Assembly (NCBI GenBank): GCA_002359075.1 | Contig: DEQA01000205.1 | Span: 2,698-23,088 of the forward strand | Length of the DNA stretch: 20,391 bases | Direction: 5' to 3' | DNA from: Planococcaceae bacterium UBA3378 | GTDB taxonomy: Bacteria > Bacillota > Bacilli > Bacillales_A > Planococcaceae | Shown here: in pieces, positions 14,713 through 20,391 of the stretch | Numbering within the stretch: position 1 is the first letter of the stretch | Layout of the letters: each line of letters opens with the position of its first letter | The notes under the pieces: generated by a model | What the model saw: the letters and a program-made list of their open reading frames with translations, nothing else | Databases searched by the model: none | What the model was told of the DNA's origin: nothing | Program-made: the position numbers and the translations under genes

Positions 14713-15240
14713 ATGGGGCAAACGTTGACGGTAAAAGATGTATTACGCTTTGCAAATCATGATTTTTTAAATCAGCTTCATTTGATTAAAATGAACCTGG
14801 ATTTAGGCCGGGTGGAAGAAGCGAAGGAGCTTATCGATGAGATCTCCTCACAATGCCAGCAGTTTTCAGGTTTAGGAAAAATCGGATGGCCGGAAGCGGT
14901 TGAATTTTTACAAACGTTAAAATGGCGTTACCCGGAATTTTTAATTACCCTATCAAGCTATGTAACGGAATCCTTAAATGAACAATGGGACGAGCTAATT
15001 GTTCAATACTTGGAAGAGACAATTATTCATGTGCATGAGCGATTAGATGTTTTTTCAGAGCAATATTTGAAAATCGAGGTTGCAGGTGCAGCGGATGTAT
15101 GGAAAGTAACCGTTCATTTTACCGGAAGCTTTACAGAAATCCCGCATTTTCATAAAGAAACGGAAGCATTCTATGTAGAGACGCTGGAACAGACAGCGGC
15201 TTCATTTAAAATAGTAATGCAAAATAGGGAGTTGAAGTAA
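14713..15240 (+). CDS. spo0B: Sporulation initiation phosphotransferase Spo0B
   Basis: Phosphorelay protein that moves phosphate from Spo0F to Spo0A. The N-terminal helical segment carries the phospho-acceptor histidine in RFANHDFLNQLH (His near residue 17), the Spo0B HDFLN signature; the C-terminal part resembles a degenerate kinase domain. The 175 residues are slightly fewer than B. subtilis Spo0B (192), with the loss at the N-terminus. Start: GGGGTGA (14701-14707) is 5 nt before the ATG at 14713; the GTG at 14704 sits within that site. The stop shares a base with the obgE start (TAATG), the coupling also seen in B. subtilis. Confidence 0.92.
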   Translation: MGQTLTVKDVLRFANHDFLNQLHLIKMNLDLGRVEEAKELIDEISSQCQQFSGLGKIGWPEAVEFLQTLKWRYPEFLITLSSYVTESLNEQWDELIVQYLEETIIHVHERLDVFSEQYLKIEVAGAADVWKVTVHFTGSFTEIPHFHKETEAFYVETLEQTAASFKIVMQNRELK

Positions 15241-16529
15241 TGTTTGTCGATCACGTAAAGATATATGTTAAAGGTGGAGACGGCGGAGATGGAATGGTTG
15301 CATTCCGCCGCGAGAAATATGTGCCTAATGGCGGTCCAGCAGGCGGAGACGGAGGTCATGGCGGAAATGTCGTATTTGAAGTAGATGAAGGTCTTCGCAC
15401 ACTGATGGATTTCCGTTATAAACGCCATTTCAAAGCAGAGCGCGGTGAGCATGGTATGAGTAAAGGGATGCATGGCCGTCGTGCAGAGGATTTAATCGTA
15501 AAAGTGCCACCTGGTACAGTAGTGATCAATGCGGAAACAAATGCAGTTATAGCAGATCTTGTGGAAGATGGACAGCGTGCGGTTATCGCAAAGGCAGGCC
15601 GCGGCGGACGCGGAAATTCACGATTTGCCACTCCGGCAAACCCGGCACCAGAGCTTGCTGAAAAAGGAGAGCCGGGCCAGGAGCTGGATGTCATCCTGGA
15701 GTTAAAGGTACTGGCGGATGTAGGACTTGTAGGATTCCCTTCTGTAGGGAAATCTACTTTACTGTCTGTTGTATCAGCAGCGAAGCCAAAAATCGGTGCC
15801 TATCACTTTACAACAATCGTGCCGAATTTAGGGATGGTTGAAACAGAGGACGGCCGCAGCTTTGCCATGGCTGATCTGCCTGGACTGATCGAAGGGGCTC
15901 ACCAAGGTGTAGGTCTTGGGATGCAATTCCTTCGTCATATTGAACGTACCCGTGTTATTGTCCATGTAATTGATATGAGTGGAATGGAAGGCCGCGATCC
16001 ATATGAAGACTATGTGACGATCAATAAAGAGCTGGAAGAGTATAATCTGCGTTTAACAGAGCGCCCACAAATTATTGTAGCTAACAAAATGGATATGCCG
16101 GGTGCTGAGGAGAATTTAGAGGAATTCAGGAAGAAGGTTGGAGGAGACATTAAAATCTTCCCGATTTCAGCTGTTTCCCGACAAGGGTTGAAACCATTAC
16201 TGTTTGAAATTGCCGACCTGTTGGAAGTAACGCCTGAATTCCAGCTTCATGAAATTACAGAGGAAGAATCTGATGCAACAGTTCTTTATAAACATGAATC
16301 GAAGAAGGATAATTTTGAGATCACACGTGATGACGACGGTGCATTTGTCCTTTCCGGCGGTTCAATCGAGCGACTGTTTAAAATGACGGACTTCAGCCGT
16401 GAAGATGGTATCCGCCGCTTTGCACGACAACTGCGTGCGATGGGCGTTGATGAGGCGCTTCGTGAACGCGGTGCGCAAGACGGCGATATCGTCCGCTTAT
16501 TAGAATTTGAATTTGAATTTATTGATTAA
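15240..16529 (+). CDS. obgE: Obg family GTPase
   Basis: Essential GTPase acting in 50S ribosome assembly and linked to the stress response and sporulation in B. subtilis. The 429 residues comprise the glycine-rich Obg domain (about 1-158, with GGDGGDG, GGPAGGDGGHGG and GRGGRGN), the G domain with G1 GFPSVGKST (165-173), G3 DLPGLIEGA (212-220) and G4 NKMD (282-285), and the C-terminal OCT domain (about 350-429). The start overlaps the spo0B stop by one base. pheB follows 24 bp later with its own GGAGGG site. Confidence 0.98.
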   Translation: MFVDHVKIYVKGGDGGDGMVAFRREKYVPNGGPAGGDGGHGGNVVFEVDEGLRTLMDFRYKRHFKAERGEHGMSKGMHGRRAEDLIVKVPPGTVVINAETNAVIADLVEDGQRAVIAKAGRGGRGNSRFATPANPAPELAEKGEPGQELDVILELKVLADVGLVGFPSVGKSTLLSVVSAAKPKIGAYHFTTIVPNLGMVETEDGRSFAMADLPGLIEGAHQGVGLGMQFLRHIERTRVIVHVIDMSGMEGRDPYEDYVTINKELEEYNLRLTERPQIIVANKMDMPGAEENLEEFRKKVGGDIKIFPISAVSRQGLKPLLFEIADLLEVTPEFQLHEITEEESDATVLYKHESKKDNFEITRDDDGAFVLSGGSIERLFKMTDFSREDGIRRFARQLRAMGVDEALRERGAQDGDIVRLLEFEFEFID

Positions 16530-16553
16530 GGTTTTAGCTTTGGAGGGAAGAGT

Positions 16554-17009
16554 ATGAAAAACGTTGCTGATCAACGGTATTATTTAGTGCGTGAGGATGT
16601 ACTGACAGACGCGATGCAAAAAACATTAGAAGCGAAGCAATTGCTTCAAAGTGGACAGGTCGCCTCTATTTGGGACGCTGTGAAAGAAGTGGATTTATCA
16701 AGGAGCGCCTTTTATAAATATCGTGATGCCGTTTTTCCCTTTCACTCTATTGTGCAGGAACGTATATTAACTGTATTTATTCAATTACAGGACCGTAAAG
16801 GGGCCTTGGCAAAGCTGCTGGAGCTCGTATCAGAAGCTCATTGTAACGTATTGACCATCCACCAGACGATCCCCATTCAGGGGCGGGCGAATGTTACACT
16901 ATCGCTTGATGTCACAAGCATGATTCATGAGCTGGATGAATGGGTTCAAACGTTAAAAAGGCTGGATTTTGTAGAATCGGCAGAAGTAATCAGCTCCGGT
17001 GCCTTATAA
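16554..17009 (+). CDS. pheB: ACT domain protein PheB
   Basis: A 151-residue cytoplasmic protein with a helical N-terminal domain (about 1-65, containing SIWDAVKEVDLSRSAFYKY, which looks like a small helix-turn-helix) and a C-terminal ACT domain (about 70-148; ILTVFIQLQDRKGALAKLLEL). ACT domains bind amino acids. In Bacillales the gene lies between obg and pheA and was named pheB, but the protein is not a chorismate mutase by sequence; a phenylalanine-sensing or regulatory role is inference. Here it ends the spo0B-obgE-pheB unit, separated from pheA by a terminator and a 178-bp gap. Confidence 0.9.
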   Translation: MKNVADQRYYLVREDVLTDAMQKTLEAKQLLQSGQVASIWDAVKEVDLSRSAFYKYRDAVFPFHSIVQERILTVFIQLQDRKGALAKLLELVSEAHCNVLTIHQTIPIQGRANVTLSLDVTSMIHELDEWVQTLKRLDFVESAEVISSGAL

Positions 17010-17011
17010 GA

Positions 17012-17044
17012 AGGGAGGAGCGCATGCTTGCGCTCCTCTTTTTT
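17012..17044 (+). terminator. Terminator of spo0B-obgE-pheB
   Basis: GAGGAGCGCA (17015-17024) pairs perfectly with TGCGCTCCTC (17029-17038) around a 4-nt loop, followed by TTTTTT. Confidence 0.94.
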
Positions 17045-17078
17045 AAGATATACGTAAACATAAATTTGTTGAGGATTA

Positions 17079-17172
17079 GAAAAGCTACTTGCGCCTAAAT
17101 CCCTTTTGTTTCAAAAGTAGTGGCAAACGGGCTTTTCTTGTCTAAAATTAACTGAAGATTTAGAAACAAAAG
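17079..17172 (+). promoter_or_regulatory. Possible structured leader of pheA
   Basis: Several pairings compete: GAAAAGC (17079-17085) with GCTTTTC (17131-17137); CTACTT (17085-17090) with AAGTAG (17115-17120); CTTTTG (17103-17108) with CAAAAG (17112-17117); CTTTTGTTTC (17103-17112) with GAAACAAAAG (17163-17172); and CTAAATC (17095-17101) with GATTTAG (17157-17163). The last two partners lie just before the pheA ribosome-binding site. No T-box sequence is present, and I do not recognise a known riboswitch. Confidence 0.35.
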
Positions 17173-17187
17173 AGATGGGGTTATAAT

Positions 17188-18060
17188 ATGTCACAGGAAC
17201 AGTGGGAAAAGCGAATTGCCTATTTAGGGCCGGAAGCATCTTTTACTTATTTAGCTACGAAAGGTTTATTTCCGGACAGCTGGCTGATCCCTTACACAAC
17301 TATACCGGAATGCATCGAAGCAGTAGCTGACGGGAAAGTGGATTTAGCGGTAGTTCCGGTAGAAAATGCTTTAGAAGGGTCTGTACCGTTAACAGTGGAT
17401 TACTTATTTCATGAAGCGGACCTTTTTGTCACGGCAGAGGTACTGTCAAAAATTCAACAGCATTTAATGGTACATAAAAATCAAGCTGCCCGTTGGAAAG
17501 AGGTAAAAGCGATTTACTCACATCCGCATGCACTTGCACAATGCCATAAATATTTATTTTATCATTTTGCCGGTGTGCCTCTTAATCAATATTCCTCTAC
17601 CGCCGCTGCGGCAAAGCTTGTGTCGGAGTCGCCGGATGAATGCATTGCAGCAATCGGCAACTCTTCTGCAGCAGCCAAGTACGGTCTGGAAATAGTAGAA
17701 AAGGATATTCATGATTTTCACTTTAATCATACCCGGTTCTTTGTTTTATCAAAGCATAATAGCAGAATACCAAAGGACGAGGCAAACAGCGGACCGAAAA
17801 CAACTTTCATGCTGACATTGCCAACAGACCGCTCGGGAGCACTTCATCAGGTGTTATCGGTATTTGCCTGGAGAAAGTTGAATTTAAGCAAAATTGAATC
17901 CCGCCCGCTTAAAACAGGTTTGGGAGATTATTTCTTTATTATCGATGTGTCGGCAGATGAAGAAGAGCCGATGATGAAAGGTGCGGTGGAGGAGCTGGAG
18001 GCTTTAGGTTGCTCCGTGAAGTCACTTGGTACATACTATACATATAACACACCGGAATGA
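17188..18060 (+). CDS. pheA: Prephenate dehydratase
   Basis: Cytoplasmic enzyme converting prephenate to phenylpyruvate, the committed step of phenylalanine synthesis. The 290 residues hold the PDT domain (about 8-185; RIAYLGPEASFT at the start, VPVENALEGSV about 56-66, HTRFFVL about 180-186) and a C-terminal ACT domain (about 205-285) with GALHQVLSVFAW and the ESRP motif, which bind phenylalanine for feedback inhibition. There is no chorismate mutase domain, as usual for Bacillales. The Shine-Dalgarno is weak (ATGGGG, 17175-17180). The DCC protein gene follows after 9 bp. Confidence 0.97.
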   Translation: MSQEQWEKRIAYLGPEASFTYLATKGLFPDSWLIPYTTIPECIEAVADGKVDLAVVPVENALEGSVPLTVDYLFHEADLFVTAEVLSKIQQHLMVHKNQAARWKEVKAIYSHPHALAQCHKYLFYHFAGVPLNQYSSTAAAAKLVSESPDECIAAIGNSSAAAKYGLEIVEKDIHDFHFNHTRFFVLSKHNSRIPKDEANSGPKTTFMLTLPTDRSGALHQVLSVFAWRKLNLSKIESRPLKTGLGDYFFIIDVSADEEEPMMKGAVEELEALGCSVKSLGTYYTYNTPE

Positions 18061-18069
18061 GGGGATACG

Positions 18070-18453
18070 ATGCGAATCATTTTATTTGACGGTATATGTA
18101 ATTTCTGTGATGCCAGTGTGCAATTCATCATGAAGCGGGACAACGGTGCTTTTACGTTCGCATCACTTCAAAGTGACATTGGGCAAGAGCTTGTTATCCG
18201 CCACAACCTGCAAGGAATTGATAGTCTTGTACTTATTGAGGAAGACCAGGCTTATACAAAATCTACAGCCGCTCTTCGAATTGCGAAAAGACTAAAGGGG
18301 TTATGGTCGCTTTTATATATAGGCATAATCATCCCAAAGCTTTTACGTGATCCATTGTATGAAATGTTTGCCCAAAATCGCTACAAATGGTTTGGCAAAA
18401 AAGCTGCCTGTATGCTGCCGACTAAGGAAGAGCGTGCCCGCTTTTTATCGTGA
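18070..18453 (+). CDS. DCC-family thiol-disulfide oxidoreductase (DUF393)
   Basis: A 127-residue protein of the DCC/YuxK family, predicted thioredoxin-like. The name-giving motif is seen as FDGICNFCD, with the cysteine pair at residues 10 and 13. A further SLQSDIGQEL stretch and a basic C-terminus (RYKWFGKKAACMLPTKEERARF) are typical. Its substrate is unknown. AGGGGA lies just upstream of the ATG, 9 bp after pheA, so it is probably co-transcribed with it; a functional link to phenylalanine synthesis is not evident. Confidence 0.88.
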   Translation: MRIILFDGICNFCDASVQFIMKRDNGAFTFASLQSDIGQELVIRHNLQGIDSLVLIEEDQAYTKSTAALRIAKRLKGLWSLLYIGIIIPKLLRDPLYEMFAQNRYKWFGKKAACMLPTKEERARFLS

Positions 18454-18490
18454 TATACTAAAGAGGGTAGGACGAAAGGTGGCAGCGCAT

Positions 18491-19051
18491 ATGGACTGGA
18501 AGCAACAACTGATAAGCTATTTGCCGTACAATGAACAAGAAGCGGCTGATCAGCGGGTAATATTGACATGTTTAAATACGTTTGAGGATGTATTGACGAG
18601 AAATAATGCCATTGCCCATATTACGTGCTCGGGGTTTGTCGTCAACAAAGACCGCTCCAAAGCTTTAATGGTTCATCATAATATTTACCATTCATGGAGC
18701 TGGACAGGCGGTCATGCCGATGGGGAAACAGATTTCCTGGCTGTAGCATTGCGGGAAGTGGAGGAGGAGACAGGCGTCAAAGGGATGCCTGTTACGACAG
18801 ATATTTTTTCATTGGATGTCTTGACGGTTGTAGGGCATGTGAAAAATGGACGTTTTATTACGCCGCACCTCCATTTAAATGTAGGTTATTTAATCGAAGC
18901 GGATGAAAAGCAGCCGCTGCACATTGCAGAAGCAGAAAACAGCGGTGTTGCGTGGCTCCCAATTGATAAACTAAATGAGTATGCAAATGAAGAGCATATG
19001 AAGCCGGTTTATAACAAAATAATTGAAAAAATGACGATAGCGGTTCGCTGA
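18491..19051 (+). CDS. Nudix hydrolase
   Basis: A 186-residue predicted nucleoside-diphosphate-linked hydrolase. The Nudix box runs from about residue 73 to 95, with GGHADGETD and REVEEETG; read from G74 it fits GX5EX7REUXEEXGU except that Thr80 stands at the first Glu, a variant seen in GGHxDG-type Nudix proteins. The catalytic Glu residues of REVEEETG are present. The N-terminal 40 residues are a helical extension. Start: AAAGGTGG (18475-18482) is 8 nt before the ATG at 18491; the frame extends back into the DCC gene without a better site. Its substrate cannot be told from sequence. It ends at a terminator shared with niaR. Confidence 0.87.
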   Translation: MDWKQQLISYLPYNEQEAADQRVILTCLNTFEDVLTRNNAIAHITCSGFVVNKDRSKALMVHHNIYHSWSWTGGHADGETDFLAVALREVEEETGVKGMPVTTDIFSLDVLTVVGHVKNGRFITPHLHLNVGYLIEADEKQPLHIAEAENSGVAWLPIDKLNEYANEEHMKPVYNKIIEKMTIAVR

Positions 19052-19091
19052 ATCATTTTTTCAATGTAATAGGCTCAATATAAAGGGAAAC

Positions 19092-19130
19092 AAAAGAGAT
19101 TGCCAGCTTCACAGCATGGCAATCTCTTTT
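19092..19130. terminator. Bidirectional terminator between Nudix gene and niaR
   Basis: AAAAGAGATTGCCA (19092-19105) pairs perfectly over 14 bp with TGGCAATCTCTTTT (19117-19130) around an 11-nt loop. T runs occur on both strands, and the stem includes part of the niaR stop codon (complement of 19129-19131). Confidence 0.94.
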
Positions 19131-19656
19131 AATTTTCTACAAGAATACCTTTTTCCCGCAGTTTTTCTGCTGCCCGGTCCAACAGTTCCTCGCTGGGGGC
19201 GGAAATAACATGAAGATGGGTGCCACCTGTTAAGGTAGATAAAAAATGGGCATTCGTTTCCGCCAATTTTTCTAAAAAGATATCCGCCTCCAGTCGATTG
19301 GAAACGAGGATAGAGGCTGTAATTTCCCCATATACCGGATGCTCTACAATGACATTTTTTATTGTGACCCCGCAATCGACAATGGTATATAGCTCTTCCC
19401 GTGTTTCTTCGCCTGTATGCATGCACACAATTTTCCGCTCAAAGATTCCTGTCCGCTGCTCCTCCATATATAAGTAACCCTGGCTTGTCGCGACGATCGG
19501 TTCATTCCGTGCCTTTAAAAGGTTCATATCGTTAACAATTACTTGGCGTGATACATTGGCATGCTTCGCCAAGTCGGTCCCTGTAATCGGTTTTTTCTGC
19601 TGTTTTAATAAAGCCAGAAGCTCAAGGCGCCTCTCTTCTCCAAGCATTTTCTTCAT
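19129..19656 (-). CDS. niaR: NAD/niacin-responsive transcriptional repressor NiaR
   Basis: DNA-binding repressor (YrxA in B. subtilis) that shuts off NAD synthesis and niacin uptake genes when niacin is present. The 175 residues comprise an N-terminal winged helix-turn-helix (about 5-60; GTDLAKHANVSRQVIVNDM) and a C-terminal 3H domain (about 73-170) with its conserved histidines at H80 (CMHTGEET), H106 (EHPVYGEI) and H147/H149 (GGTHLHV), which bind metal and probably ligand. On its own strand AGAGGTGA precedes the ATG at 19656 with about 6 nt spacing. It stands alone here, convergent to the Nudix gene; the nad operon that adjoins it in B. subtilis is absent. Confidence 0.95.
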   Translation of the reverse strand: MKKMLGEERRLELLALLKQQKKPITGTDLAKHANVSRQVIVNDMNLLKARNEPIVATSQGYLYMEEQRTGIFERKIVCMHTGEETREELYTIVDCGVTIKNVIVEHPVYGEITASILVSNRLEADIFLEKLAETNAHFLSTLTGGTHLHVISAPSEELLDRAAEKLREKGILVEN

Positions 19657-19682
19657 CTATAATCACCTCTGTATGTCAAAAA

Positions 19683-19693
19683 ACAATTATTGT
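19683..19693. repeat. Small palindrome between niaR and safA
   Basis: ACAATTATTGT, a 5-bp inverted repeat around one base, lies about 27 bp upstream of niaR in the divergent niaR-safA gap. It could be an operator but does not clearly match a NiaR site I know. Confidence 0.25.
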
Positions 19694-19738
19694 AAGCATA
19701 GTGTATCATGACGTTGGACATTACGCCCAAAAATTGTG

Positions 19739-19765
19739 ACGTTTTTTAGATATAGGCATATGCTA
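19739..19765 (+). promoter_or_regulatory. Candidate mother-cell promoter for safA
   Basis: AC (19739-19740), 16 nt and CATATGCTA (19757-19765) fit the sigma-K pattern AC-N16/17-CATANNNTA, and the -10 also partly fits sigma-E. B. subtilis safA is expressed in the mother cell. The leader to the Shine-Dalgarno would be very short. Confidence 0.4.
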
Positions 19766-19787
19766 TAGCGAGAAAAGGAGGCAATAC

Positions 19788-20391
19788 ATGCGAGTTCATA
19801 TTGTGCAAAAGGGCGATACCTTGTGGAAGATCGCAAAACAGTATGGTATAGGTTTTGATGAATTAAAACGACTGAATGCTCAACTAGCGAACCCGGATTA
19901 TATCGTTCCGGGGATGGAGATCTTCTTACCTGAAAAAGGGGAGACAGGCGGAAAGGAAACCGTTAAAGGAGATAAACATAAGGTAATGCATGAAATGAAG
20001 GAAAAGGAAGTAGAATGGAAGCCAAGTAAGGAATTGCAGTACGTCGAAGAATCAGTAGAGGTACCGCAGCTACCAATGCATCCTGAACCGACTTATAATC
20101 CTTATGCCTTTATGCCATCCATTTATCAAATGGCCTATATGCCGACATACCAGCAGCCTATTTACCAAATGCCTGTTTACCAACAGCCGATTTATCAGGC
20201 ACCAATGCAGCAGATAGTACAGCCGCCAATGCAGCATCAGCCGGTGTTTGAAGAGTCTACCGAAGAGGAAATGGTAGAAAAAATGCCTCATGAAGAGGTT
20301 TCATATGAACATGAAGTATATCAGCAGCCGATGATGCACCATCCGCCAATGCACTACCAGCCAATGCATCACCAGCCAATGCACCACCAAC
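19788..20391 (+). CDS. safA: Spore coat morphogenetic protein SafA (partial, cut by window end)
   Basis: Mother-cell protein that organises the inner spore coat. The N-terminal LysM domain (about residues 2-47; HIVQKGDTLWKIAKQYG, then LNAQLANPDYIVPGM) binds cortex peptidoglycan and is very like B. subtilis SafA. A charged linker (about 48-85) follows, then a region rich in Pro, Gln, Met, His and Tyr with repeated YQQP, YQMP and PMHH/QPMH units, as in the C-terminal half of SafA. AAAGGAGG (19774-19781) precedes the ATG. About 201 codons are visible and the frame is open at the window edge, so the C-terminus is missing. Position after niaR matches B. subtilis apart from the missing nad genes. 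Confidence 0.9.
   Translation, partial: MRVHIVQKGDTLWKIAKQYGIGFDELKRLNAQLANPDYIVPGMEIFLPEKGETGGKETVKGDKHKVMHEMKEKEVEWKPSKELQYVEESVEVPQLPMHPEPTYNPYAFMPSIYQMAYMPTYQQPIYQMPVYQQPIYQAPMQQIVQPPMQHQPVFEESTEEEMVEKMPHEEVSYEHEVYQQPMMHHPPMHYQPMHHQPMHHQ

Noticed and set aside
17182..17187. Perfect TATAAT just before pheA
   Set aside because: It abuts the start codon, so it cannot drive pheA, and no proper -35 lies upstream.
20070..20391. CRISPR-like or antisense-coding repeats near the window end
   Set aside because: The periodicity is codon-level repetition of Pro, Gln, Met and His in SafA; there are no constant repeats with unique spacers, and the minus-strand frame is a shadow.

Overview
The window is a conserved chromosomal segment from an endospore-forming member of the Bacillales. 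The gene order valS, folC, spoIIB-like, maf, radC, mreBCD, minCD, spoIVFA-spoIVFB, rplU-prp-rpmA, spo0B, obgE, pheB, pheA, niaR, safA follows the Bacillus subtilis order closely. The sporulation genes (spoIVFA/FB, spo0B, safA), T-box control of valS, an L21 leader RNA and the L27 N-terminal extension with its Prp protease all fit this. Moderate GC and several lineage-specific deviations (tandem folC, very short SpoIVFA/SpoIVFB, no comC, no nad operon beside niaR) suggest a Planococcaceae/Lysinibacillus-Solibacillus type organism rather than Bacillus proper; the genus is inference.

Layout. 1-2790: the 3' part of a T-box leader, its terminator, valS and a second terminator. 2898-5553: two tandem but divergent folC genes ending in a terminator. 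5591-7595: a SpoIIB-position membrane/SPOR protein, then maf-radC. 7596-8252: about 650 bp without a gene, holding a folded, degenerate copy of a repeat widespread in Bacillales, an orphan terminator and the mreB promoter region. 8253-12261: the mreB-mreC-mreD-minC-minD shape and division-site operon and its terminator. 12299-13436: overlapping spoIVFA-spoIVFB. 13428-14595: rplU promoter, L21 leader RNA, rplU-prp-rpmA and terminator. 14713-17044: spo0B-obgE-pheB and terminator. 17079-19130: possible pheA leader, then pheA, a DCC-family oxidoreductase, a Nudix hydrolase and a bidirectional terminator shared with the convergent niaR (minus strand, 19129-19656). 19788 to the end: safA, cut by the window edge.

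How the genes work together. ValS and the ribosomal genes serve translation, with ObgE in ribosome assembly. The two FolC proteins serve folate polyglutamylation. MreBCD directs lateral wall growth and MinCD placement of the division septum. Spo0B relays phosphate in the sporulation phosphorelay, SpoIVFA/FB control pro-sigma-K processing in the mother cell, and SafA builds the spore coat. PheA and PheB belong to phenylalanine metabolism, and NiaR represses NAD/niacin genes.

I did not find a clearly new multi-gene system. The observations most worth follow-up are a SpoIVFB without its CBS domain, the second folC with altered motifs, the structured repeat and orphan terminator between radC and mreB, competing hairpins before pheA, and an inverted T-box-like pair flanking valS.
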